Under the pieces are notes generated by a model. That model was given only the letters and a program-made list of their open reading frames with translations, was not told the DNA's origin and made no database searches. Below, piece after piece: positions 7,407 through 13,275 of a stretch of 26,795 nucleotides of DNA. The number at the start of each line of letters is the position of its first letter. The first letter of the stretch is position 1. The position numbers and the translations under genes are program-made. Origin of the DNA: Polyangiaceae bacterium (GTDB lineage Bacteria > Myxococcota > Polyangia > Polyangiales > Polyangiaceae); the NCBI GenBank assembly GCA_025936205.1, contig JAICTU010000050.1:1-26795 (forward strand). The letters run 5' to 3'.

Positions 7407-8327
7407 GTGTACGCCGAGTTCTCCCCTACCTGTGCCAATGAGTTCCCGAACGACAATCCGGCGCTGCATGAGGGTGCGCGCTGGGTGTGCAGAGAGCCGC
7501 TCGGCGCGCCGCGCGCGCTGCTGCGGGCGCCGCCGAACGAGCCGCCCATCGCCATCAGCGCGCCGGTGAGCTCGCCCGAGCGCATCGCGGCGCAGCCCGC
7601 TCTCACGGGACCGTTGGAGCTCGATCTCTCCCGGATCGTCTTGCCGCACCGGGTGGAGGACGTCCCGCCGCCGCCCGAGTTCATTTTCCGGCCGTTGGCG
7701 TCCTCTCGCCGGGCGGAGCCGGCGGCGCTGTTCGAGCCCGTGGCGGTGCCGCTGCGAGCGCTGCCGCTGCTCGGCTATCGCGTGGTGGACGAGCACCTGG
7801 CGGCGAGCCGCGTCGAGCGCCGCTGGCGCGTGGATGTAGCGCCGTGCCTGGCCGTCGCCGCTGCCCTGCCGCAGGCGGCCCTGCCGGAGCCGGTCGAAGC
7901 CGTCGCGCTCGAGAGCCTGGCGCTGGCGCTGTTTCCGGAGTTTCCCGAGCCGCCCGAGGTCTCGCAGCTGGGGCTTCTGGCGCCGCTGGCGCCGGGCGGT
8001 ACCGAGCCCCCGAGCCTCCTGCCCTCGGAGCCCGCGGCGGAGCAGGCTCCCGACAGCGAAGCGCCGAGCAGCAAGAAGCGGCAGCGGCGGCGCGCGACGC
8101 GAGTGGCCAGCTCGGCGAGCCTGGCGACGGCGGCGCTGGCCGCCAACGCGGAGCTCACCCGCGCTCTGAACGAGATCGAGAGCGCGTTCAGCGAGCGTCG
8201 CGCCGAGCAGCCCCGAGCCGAACGCAAGCGGCGTGGCCGCAAGCCGACGGGCAAGGCGCCCAGCAAGGCCGCCGGCAAGAAGGCCGCCGCGGAGACGGCG
8301 CGCCGGCGCGCGGCAAACGCGGTTTGA
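7407..8327 (+). CDS. Unrecognised Ala/Pro/Glu-rich protein with a histone-like basic C-terminus
   Basis: I recognise no family for this 306-residue product. The first 220 residues are rich in Ala, Pro, Leu and Glu, with no signal peptide or membrane segment. A change at about residue 220 leads to a tail rich in Arg, Lys and Ala (KKRQRRRATR, then KRRGRKPTGKAPSKAAGKKA) that resembles histone H1/AlgP-like DNA- or RNA-binding tails. A short helical segment (NAELTRALNEIESAFSERRA) lies between the two basic blocks. The GTG start at 7407 is the earliest in frame and is uncertain. The gene ends 33 bases before tyrA, in the same direction, so the two may be cotranscribed. Codon use (GC at third positions) supports a real gene. 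Confidence 0.62.
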   Translation: MYAEFSPTCANEFPNDNPALHEGARWVCREPLGAPRALLRAPPNEPPIAISAPVSSPERIAAQPALTGPLELDLSRIVLPHRVEDVPPPPEFIFRPLASSRRAEPAALFEPVAVPLRALPLLGYRVVDEHLAASRVERRWRVDVAPCLAVAAALPQAALPEPVEAVALESLALALFPEFPEPPEVSQLGLLAPLAPGGTEPPSLLPSEPAAEQAPDSEAPSSKKRQRRRATRVASSASLATAALAANAELTRALNEIESAFSERRAEQPRAERKRRGRKPTGKAPSKAAGKKAAAETARRRAANAV

Positions 8328-8360
8328 CGCCCCGCCGAGGGCAGGGCTACGCCTCGAGCG

Positions 8361-9278
8361 ATGGCACCTCCCTCTGAGCCGCGCGTACCTCGGCAGCTGG
8401 CCGCCGCGGCGCCGCTCGAGCAGTGGTCGCAGGTCAGCATCGTCGGGCTCGGCCTGATGGGGGGCTCGCTGGCCCGCGCGCTGCGGCGGCAGCTGCCGCA
8501 GCTACGGCTCGTCGGCATCGATCGCGCGAGCGCCTTGCCGCAGCTGCCGGCGGGTCTGGTGGACGAGGCGCTGTCCGAGCAGGATGGCCCTCACATCGAT
8601 GCCGCGTTCGCGAGCTCCGAGCTGATCTGCTTGGCGACTCCGGTGAGCGTGATCGCGGGCTGGCTGGGGCGCGCGCTGCGGCACGACGCGGTGGTCACCG
8701 ACTGCGGCTCCAGCAAGCGTTCGATCGCCGCCGCCGCGAGCACCTTGCCCGACCGCTCGCGCTTCGTGCCCGGGCACCCGATGGCGGGAGCCGGAGCCGA
8801 CCGCTCGGCGCTGAGCGCGGAGCTCTTTCAGGGGCGGACGTGGCTGGTGTGCCCCGAGCACGCCGATCCTGTGGCGGTGGATGCCGTCGAGCGCATGGTC
8901 TCGCTTGTCGGGGCGCTTCCCGCGCGCATCGCGGCGGAGGCGCACGACCGCGCGGTGGCGGTGACCAGCCACGCGCCGCGGCTGGTGGCGAGCGTGCTGA
9001 TGGCGCTGGCCGAGCAGGAGCAGGCGCTGGCCGCGGCGGGGCCCGCGTTTGAACGCATCACGCGCGGAGCGGGCGGCTCCCTGGAGATGTGGCGCGACAT
9101 CCTGGGCAGCAACGCGGACGAGGTCGCGCGGGCGCTGCGCTCGCTCGTGAAGGAGCTCGAGACCTGTGCCGCCGAGCTGGAGCACGGGCGGGTGGAACAC
9201 AATCTGAGCACCCTGTCCGCCGCCGAACGGGCCCGCGAAGCTTTCGACGCGAAAAGGCGCCGACCGCCGGGTTCATGA
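8361..9278 (+). CDS. tyrA: Prephenate/arogenate dehydrogenase
   Basis: The 305-residue protein has an N-terminal NAD(P)-binding Rossmann fold with GLGLMGGS at residues 29-36. It then has the prephenate dehydrogenase signatures TDCGSSK (113-119), GHPMAGAGADRS (from 138, with H139) and the helical-domain SHAPRLVASVL. It oxidatively decarboxylates prephenate to 4-hydroxyphenylpyruvate (or arogenate to tyrosine) in tyrosine biosynthesis, in the cytoplasm. There is no chorismate mutase or ACT domain, so this is the simple form. The usual SHLPH motif reads SHAPR here. The first 20 residues before the Rossmann strand are probably disordered. Confidence 0.94.
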   Translation: MAPPSEPRVPRQLAAAAPLEQWSQVSIVGLGLMGGSLARALRRQLPQLRLVGIDRASALPQLPAGLVDEALSEQDGPHIDAAFASSELICLATPVSVIAGWLGRALRHDAVVTDCGSSKRSIAAAASTLPDRSRFVPGHPMAGAGADRSALSAELFQGRTWLVCPEHADPVAVDAVERMVSLVGALPARIAAEAHDRAVAVTSHAPRLVASVLMALAEQEQALAAAGPAFERITRGAGGSLEMWRDILGSNADEVARALRSLVKELETCAAELEHGRVEHNLSTLSAAERAREAFDAKRRRPPGS

Positions 9279-9302
9279 GCTAACCTTTCCGTGGGGGCGC
9301 GC

Positions 9303-9320
9303 TGTGCCAGCTCTGGCACA
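9303..9320. promoter_or_regulatory. 18-bp inverted repeat upstream of the lipoprotein array
   Basis: TGTGCCAG and CTGGCACA are perfect arms around CT, between the tyrA stop and the first lipoprotein gene. It may be an operator for the array or a hairpin ending tyrA transcription. A TGGCAC...TTGC string overlapping the right arm has a spacing two bases too short for a sigma-54 promoter. Confidence 0.4.
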
Positions 9321-9391
9321 CTTTGCGTCGGCCCTGGCCCGAGTGTGCCTCGGGTGGCAGGGCTCTTGCTACAGATAGGCGGGACACGTTC

Positions 9392-9748
9392 GTGCCAAAT
9401 CCGGTATCTTCTCTCCAGGCCCGTTGGCGGGCGTTGCCGTGGGTGATCCTCGCCTGCTGGGCCGGGGCGTGTCTAAATCCGCAGCCCGACAATCAGCCGA
9501 TGGTGGATGACGTCGCGAGCACGGGCGGCAGTGGGCCCGTCGGGGCCGGGTTGGGAGGTAGCGGCGGCTCATCCAGCTCGGGCTCTGCTGGATCGGCAGC
9601 TTCCGGTGTGGGCGGGGGCGCGGGCGGCGGCGGTGCTGGCAGCGCCGGCAGCGCGGGGAGCAGCGGTATACCCGCAACAGACGCGGGACTCGACGGCGGC
9701 GCTGCTTTCGACGCCGGGCCCGTGGAGGGCGGTGATGGCGGCCCGTGA
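9392..9748 (+). CDS. Small lipoprotein 1 of the tandem CLNPxPD family
   Basis: The 118-residue product has a short basic N-region, a hydrophobic stretch and the lipobox AGAC, with Cys27 as the lipidated residue. The mature N-terminus reads CLNPQPDNQP. The rest is low-complexity Gly/Ser/Ala (about residues 48-95) followed by an Asp-Ala-Gly tail (TDAGLDGG, FDAGPVEGG). It has no recognisable fold. I chose GTG 9392 because it gives a normal signal peptide; TTG 9323 would put an implausible extra 23 residues in front. The same lipobox and tail recur in the next four genes. The Gly/Ser linker probably tethers a short acidic tail at the membrane; function is unknown. Confidence 0.75.
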   Translation: MPNPVSSLQARWRALPWVILACWAGACLNPQPDNQPMVDDVASTGGSGPVGAGLGGSGGSSSSGSAGSAASGVGGGAGGGGAGSAGSAGSSGIPATDAGLDGGAAFDAGPVEGGDGGP

Positions 9749-10148
9749 GCGCACAGCATTGCGCGGGCGGCTCCGGCCGGCGCGTTTGCGCGCGATGCTG
9801 GCCGTCGCGGGCTTGCTCGGGTTCTTTGCCTGCCTGAATCCGCAGCCCGACCCGGATCCACTGATCAACGCGCCGAGCGGCCAGGATACGACGGACGTCA
9901 GTCCGAAGCCGGAGAGCTGCGACGACAATCCGATGCTGGCGGGCTGCTCGCCTTCATCCATGGGCGGGCCTCCGCAGGCGGACACCTCCTCTGGCGCGGG
10001 TGGCGCCGAAAACACGGGTAGCGGAGCGGGCAACGCCGGATCGGCGGGCTCGGTGGGCACGGCCGCAGACGCTGGCGGCGACCTCCGCGCCGGCGAGCGG
10101 GATGCTGGACCGGATGATGCAATGCAGGGGGCCGCCGATGCGGGGTGA
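9735..10148 (+). CDS. Small lipoprotein 2 of the tandem CLNPxPD family
   Basis: The 137-residue product starts at ATG 9735, overlapping the previous gene by 14 bases, which suggests translational coupling. The signal segment AMLAVAGLLGFFAC ends at lipid-acceptor Cys33, and the mature protein begins CLNPQPDPDP. Unlike its neighbours it has two further cysteines in the mature part (ESCDDNPMLAGC), which could form a disulfide. A Gly/Ser/Ala linker follows, then the Asp-Ala-Gly tail (ADAGGD, RDAGPDD, AADAG). No known domain is visible. Confidence 0.75.
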   Translation: MAARERTALRGRLRPARLRAMLAVAGLLGFFACLNPQPDPDPLINAPSGQDTTDVSPKPESCDDNPMLAGCSPSSMGGPPQADTSSGAGGAENTGSGAGNAGSAGSVGTAADAGGDLRAGERDAGPDDAMQGAADAG

Positions 10149-10485
10149 GGCTCCCACCCGGACATGCCGATCCGGATTTGGGCCACTGTGTGCCAAAGGC
10201 TGGGCACTGCTGTGCCTTGCGCTCGGCTGCCTCAACCCATCACCAGACGATCAGCCGTCCGAGAAGACAGCACCTCCGGGCGCTCAGGCGGATCCGGCGA
10301 CCGGTGGAACCCAGACTCCGAGCTCCAGCGGCAGCAATGGCAACCCGAACGGATCCGACGACCTGAACGAGCAACCCACCACGAGCATCCCGGAGAGCGC
10401 TCCGCCTCAGATGGGAGAAGCCGATGCAGGCGCTCCTCGGCCCGACGCGGGCCCCGACGCCGGCGGGGATGCGGGCATGCCATGA
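10138..10485 (+). CDS. Small lipoprotein 3 of the tandem CLNPxPD family
   Basis: The 115-residue product starts at ATG 10138 and overlaps lipoprotein 2 by 11 bases. The signal segment GWALLCLALGC gives lipidated Cys31 and a mature start CLNPSPDDQP. The body is polar (Ser/Asn/Gly/Pro-rich), and the tail reads ADAGAPRPDAGPDAGGDAGMP-like, four Asp-Ala-Gly units in about 20 residues. The frame is open upstream to 10000, but that part lies inside lipoprotein 2 and does not look like a signal sequence. Confidence 0.75.
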   Translation: MRGEAPTRTCRSGFGPLCAKGWALLCLALGCLNPSPDDQPSEKTAPPGAQADPATGGTQTPSSSGSNGNPNGSDDLNEQPTTSIPESAPPQMGEADAGAPRPDAGPDAGGDAGMP

Positions 10486-10778
10486 CCAAGCGCCCTGCGG
10501 TCCTCTGGCTGGGCTGGGTGCTGCTGGCAGCCCTGGCGGCCTGCCTCAATCCGCTGCCCGACGAACACCCCACGGCGACCTCGAGGGAAGGTGATCCGAG
10601 CGCAACAAAACCGAACGGCAGCCCGAGCGGAGCGCCCAACGAGGGGCCTGCGTTCCCGATCGGCGAGGAGAACGATGGCGCGCAGACGGCGACGCCCGGC
10701 GCCGTCGCCGACGCGGGCGTGCCGGCGGAGGACGCTGGGGCCACCAGCGCCGACGCCGGTCCTCTGGTGATCCACTAG
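10482..10778 (+). CDS. Small lipoprotein 4 of the tandem CLNPxPD family
   Basis: This is the shortest member, at 98 residues. ATG 10482 overlaps the stop of lipoprotein 3 in an ATGA arrangement, so the two are translationally coupled. The N-terminus is a compact classical lipoprotein signal (MTKR, hydrophobic core, LAAC) with Cys21 lipidated and a mature start CLNPLPDEHP. The body is Ser/Pro/Gly/Glu-rich, and the tail has three Asp-Ala-Gly units (ADAGVPAEDAG, ADAGP). No globular domain is visible. Confidence 0.78.
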   Translation: MTKRPAVLWLGWVLLAALAACLNPLPDEHPTATSREGDPSATKPNGSPSGAPNEGPAFPIGEENDGAQTATPGAVADAGVPAEDAGATSADAGPLVIH

Positions 10779-10836
10779 CTCGGCCTCCTCTTCGGGACGG
10801 GCGCGCGGGCGATGAAGTGGTAGAGTCGCGCCCGAC

Positions 10837-11214
10837 GTGCGCCCCGCAGCCACCCTCCCGTCTCACCGTCCTGGGCGGCAGCCCGCTGGATGGGTGTTGC
10901 TGCTGCTGTTGCTCGTCGGCTGCCTGAATCCTCAGCCCGACCCATTCCCGCAGAACAACGCCCAGTCCCCCGTGGGAACGCCTGCGCCCCGCGGCCCGAA
11001 CGACGTCCGCTTTGCTCCGGACGCGCCGGCCCCCGGCGAAGCCGCTGGCGCAGCCCCGGCGGCGCCCCAGAACACGCCCAGCACTGTTTCCGAGCAGCCG
11101 CCGGCGCCAGCGGCCGCGACCCCGCCCAGCGCAGAAGGCGCGCCGGCAGACGCTGGTGACGCGCCCGATGCTGGCGCCGAGTTCGACGCCGGCGTGCCGG
11201 CAAATTCACTCTGA
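10837..11214 (+). CDS. Small lipoprotein 5 of the tandem CLNPxPD family
   Basis: The 125-residue product starts at GTG 10837, 58 bases after lipoprotein 4, so it may have its own translation or transcription signals. The signal core WVLLLLLLVGC gives lipidated Cys29, and the mature protein begins CLNPQPDPFP. The body is Ala/Pro-rich where the first two are Gly/Ser-rich. The tail again carries Asp-Ala-Gly units (ADAGDAPDAG, FDAGVP). The preserved N-terminal and C-terminal ends around divergent linkers suggest that both ends are functional. Confidence 0.77.
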   Translation: MRPAATLPSHRPGRQPAGWVLLLLLLVGCLNPQPDPFPQNNAQSPVGTPAPRGPNDVRFAPDAPAPGEAAGAAPAAPQNTPSTVSEQPPAPAAATPPSAEGAPADAGDAPDAGAEFDAGVPANSL

Positions 11215-11382
11215 GCGCGCTCTCGACGACGCGCCAGAGAAGCTCTCTTCCCGGTCGGAAGACGAAACACACGCACGCCTTGCGAGCGCAGCGACTGCTT
11301 GCCCGCAGCCCTGCTGCGAGTGAGCGGCTGCGAGTGATCTGTCCCGCGCCCGGAGGTGCGTCATCACTCGCGAATCGATTCG

Positions 11383-11455
11383 TGGGTCATGAAGGACTTG
11401 AACCTTCAACCAATGGATTAAGAATCCACTGCTCTACCAATTGAGCTAATGACCC
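11383..11455 (-). tRNA. tRNA-Lys (anticodon CUU)
   Basis: The 73-nt minus-strand sequence folds as a standard cloverleaf. The acceptor GGGTCAT pairs with ATGACCC, the D-arm is GCTC/GAGC, and the anticodon loop TTCTTAA shows CTT at plus positions 11420-11422. The T-arm contains GTTCAAGT, and the discriminator is A. The 3' CCA is not encoded. It probably shares a transcript with the tRNA-Arg gene 178 bases upstream. Confidence 0.96.
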
Positions 11456-11467
11456 GGCGGCGCCAAA

Positions 11468-11484
11468 GGCTCATAGTCTGAGCC
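11468..11484 (-). terminator. Short hairpin between the two tRNA genes
   Basis: GGCTCA and TGAGCC form a perfect 6-bp stem around a 5-base loop, followed on the minus strand by TTT. It lies 3' of tRNA-Arg and 5' of tRNA-Lys and could be a weak terminator or a processing element. The rest of the 178-base spacer holds a GTCAC-GA-GTGAC inverted repeat (11505-11516) and a doubled CTCTGAATTC (11521 and 11534). Confidence 0.3.
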
Positions 11485-11633
11485 CTTCGTCAAGATGGGA
11501 ACTGTCACGAGTGACGGATCCTCTGAATTCGACCTCTGAATTCAGCGCTGTTCGGTGGCTTCGGACGGCAGTCGTCTTGCCAGCCGAGCAGCGTGAGCTC
11601 AGCGAGCGGTCTCTCGACGCGAACCGCTCTCAG

Positions 11634-11707
11634 CGCGCCCCGCAGGATTCGAACCTGCGACCTGCGGATTCGAAGTCCGACGCTCTATCCAGCTGAGCTA
11701 GGGGCGC
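11634..11707 (-). tRNA. tRNA-Arg (anticodon UCG)
   Basis: The 74-nt minus-strand cloverleaf has a perfect acceptor stem GCGCCCC/GGGGCGC, D-arm GCTC/GAGC, anticodon loop CTTCGAA (anticodon TCG, reading CGA), and T-arm GCAGG-TTCGAAT-CCTGC. The discriminator is G and the CCA is not encoded. The outermost anticodon-stem pair is a mismatch (T-C). Confidence 0.95.
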
Positions 11708-11856
11708 AAGGGCAGGGTCGCTCGCACGACGCAAACCCCAGGCAGGGATAGCCGCGCGTGCCGCTCGCGGTCAAGGCCGTTGCCAGTTTCGACCAAAAGG
11801 CACGCGACGGCGCCGCTCAGGCAGCGTCTATGGCCGTCACCGCGTGACCCTCGGAA

Positions 11857-11883
11857 CTTTCCGGGGGAGAGCCGCCGGGAAAG
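11857..11883 (-). other. Possible third hairpin next to the sRNA
   Basis: CTTTCC (11857-11862) and GGAAAG (11878-11883) pair, and the minus-strand loop contains CUCUCC. It lies just 3' of the U-rich tract that should end the sRNA, so it would be transcribed only in a readthrough product. Confidence 0.3.
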
Positions 11884-11886
11884 CGC

Positions 11887-11939
11887 ACAAAAAGAAACAG
11901 CGGCCTGGGTGGAGGGGGGGAAACACCCAGGCCGCCGTT
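11887..11939 (-). terminator. Intrinsic terminator of the Pxr-like sRNA
   Basis: The stem is 11924-11939 paired with 11896-11911 (15 of 16 bases paired), with a 12-base loop. On the minus strand it is followed by TCTTTTTG. The U-rich tail exists only on the minus strand, which fixes the direction of transcription. Confidence 0.75.
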
Positions 11940-11998
11940 AGAACAAAGCGGCAGCAGACCGGACGGAGGGGGGGGACGCCATCGACCTGCTGCCTCGC
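11887..11998 (-). ncRNA. Pxr-like small regulatory RNA with C-run hairpin loops
   Basis: On the minus strand, about 12 bases after a sigma-54 type promoter, the predicted RNA of roughly 110 nt has two hairpins. Hairpin 1 pairs GGCAGCAG with CUGCUGCC, then GAUGG with CCGUC, leaving the loop CGUCCCCCCCCU (eight C). Hairpin 2 pairs 16 bases (one A-C mismatch) ending GGCCUGGGUG/CACCCAGGCC around UUUCCCCCCCUC (seven C), followed by UCUUUUUGUG, a good intrinsic terminator. From memory, the Myxococcus xanthus sRNA Pxr, a negative regulator of fruiting-body development, also has a seven-cytosine run in a stem-loop, and I believe a sigma-54 promoter. The C-run plus UCC can pair with Shine-Dalgarno sequences. 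The plus strand has no coding potential here. The 5' end is estimated from the promoter. Confidence 0.65.
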
Positions 11999-12008
11999 GT
12001 GAGGCTAT

Positions 12009-12024
12009 AGCAGGCTCCGTGCCA
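12009..12024 (-). promoter_or_regulatory. Sigma-54 (-24/-12) promoter of the sRNA
   Basis: The minus strand reads TGGCACGGAGCCTGCT. The consensus is TGGCACG-N4-TTGCW, so the -24 block is perfect, the spacing is exact and only one T of the -12 block is changed. The expected start of transcription is about 11998, directly before the first hairpin. Confidence 0.7.
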
Positions 12025-12046
12025 TTCTCGTAACGTCGTAATATCC

Positions 12047-12112
12047 AGCGCTTAGCGCTTGATCAGGCAGTATCCCATCTCAATTCTGAAATGCAACTTG
12101 CGTTTCTGAAAT
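12047..12112 (-). promoter_or_regulatory. Candidate enhancer-binding sites upstream of the sigma-54 promoter
   Basis: TTCTGAAAT occurs at 12084-12092 and again at 12104-12112, exactly 20 bp (two helical turns) apart and about 86-114 bases upstream of the predicted sRNA start. This is the position expected for a sigma-54 activator. Closer to the promoter lies a doubled AGCGCT (12047-12059), itself a palindrome. Plus-strand genes could also use these sites. Confidence 0.45.
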
Positions 12113-12294
12113 ACTTCAATGTGGTCACGGTGCGGTGACGAGGGTAGCGCGGAGTCGTATCGGCGACGTGAACTGACAGCTCCCGGTTATTGCCTCACTT
12201 TAATACGGAATCTTTCGAACGCCCCTTAACGGGATCCGGAACCAGGAACAGAACAGGCCCGATCGCGCCGTTTTGTGGCAGTCTCCGCCGCGCC

Positions 12295-13275
12295 GTGGCA
12301 GGTGCAGCTTTTCCAGCGTTGTTTCGCGGCCTTGTGGACCGTGGGCGGGAGCTGGTGAGGGGCCGCGGGGGCGCGCTGCTGCTGCTCGTGAGCGCCGCTA
12401 TCGGGCTGCTCGAGCTCGGGGGGCAGCTCTATTTTTCCCACGCGGCGCCGCGCTTGTCGGAGTGGGAGGCTTTGCGGCCGGCGGTGCAGGGGCTGGCGCA
12501 GGACCATCCGCTGATCGTGGTGGCTCCGCACTGGGCAGAGCCGAATGCCCGTCTGGCGCTGGGCGACGAGCTCATGCCGCTCGAGCACGTGGCGCGCGCG
12601 GAGGATTCGGGCTTCGAGCACGTGCTGCAGATCTCGATCCTGGGCCAGAGCGCGCCGGAGTTGCGCGGCTGGCAGCGAGAGAGCGTGCTCGGCGTCGGGC
12701 GCTTCCGGCTCGAGCGCTGGCGCAATCCTGCGGTGGAGAAGGTGCTGTACGACTTCCTGGCGCACGTGGAGCCGCCCGCGCTGAGCGTCGCGCTCGAAGA
12801 CGGCGGCCGCAGTAGCCCGTGCTCTTTCGGACCCGCGAAGGTCAGCAACGGAGAGCTGTTCGGTCATCCCACGTTTCCGAGCCCGCGCTTCAGCTGCAGC
12901 AGCAGTGACTGGCAGTTCGTGGGGCGTACGGTGATCGAGGACCAGCAGTATCTGCCGCGTCGCTGCATCTGGGCGCATCCGCCCGGGCGCGGAGCGCTGC
13001 AGCTGCACTTCGACGCCGTGCCGATCGGGCGAAAGATCCGCGGCCACGCGGGCACGCCCTGGTTCTTCGAGCGCGAGCGGCGCGGCGGCCCGACGGAGCT
13101 CGAGGTGCGAGTGGGCACGGAGGTCGTGGGCACGGCTCGGCACTCCGACGGGGAAGGATGGGAGGCCTTCGAGTTCTCGACCGAACGCTTCGCGGGGCAG
13201 AGCTTGCCCGTCGAGTTTCGGGTCCGGGCGCTGTCCGCGCAGCGCGAGTACTGCTTCCAGGCGGAGACACGATGA
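12295..13275 (+). CDS. Membrane-anchored protein of unknown function, partner of the downstream glycosyltransferase
   Basis: The protein has one N-terminal membrane helix (GALLLLVSAAIGLLELGG) and then a domain of about 270 residues that should lie outside the cytoplasm. I recognise no family. The segment HPLIVVAPHWAEPNARLALG, with a later HVLQISILGQ, resembles the soluble globular part of some membrane glycosyltransferases. The second half has spaced cysteines (CSFGP, CSSSDW, CIWAHP, and a final YCFQ) and a beta-rich look, perhaps a carbohydrate-binding sandwich. Its stop overlaps the start of the PMT-type glycosyltransferase (ATGA), so the two are made together. The start is uncertain: the frame is open from TTG 12190, and GTG 12295, 12334 and 12355 are possible; I give 12295 (326 residues). 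Confidence 0.7.
   Translation: MAGAAFPALFRGLVDRGRELVRGRGGALLLLVSAAIGLLELGGQLYFSHAAPRLSEWEALRPAVQGLAQDHPLIVVAPHWAEPNARLALGDELMPLEHVARAEDSGFEHVLQISILGQSAPELRGWQRESVLGVGRFRLERWRNPAVEKVLYDFLAHVEPPALSVALEDGGRSSPCSFGPAKVSNGELFGHPTFPSPRFSCSSSDWQFVGRTVIEDQQYLPRRCIWAHPPGRGALQLHFDAVPIGRKIRGHAGTPWFFERERRGGPTELEVRVGTEVVGTARHSDGEGWEAFEFSTERFAGQSLPVEFRVRALSAQREYCFQAETR

Noticed and set aside
6474..7796. A 440-codon minus-strand open frame across the rnr end and the next gene
   Set aside because: It is antisense to two plus-strand genes and crosses the 32-bp palindrome; it has no domain or plausible start.
9314..9326. TGGCACACTTTGC as a sigma-54 promoter for the lipoproteins
   Set aside because: There are 8 bases between GG and GC where 10 are required; this spacing is strict for sigma-54.
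11383..11707. tRNA genes as an integration site for a mobile element
   Set aside because: No integrase and no repeated tRNA 3' end is found in the window.
11896..11998. Plus-strand reading of the G-rich hairpins as G-quadruplex or ribosome-site-like elements
   Set aside because: Only the minus strand has a promoter in front and a U-rich tract behind, so the C-rich strand is the likely RNA.
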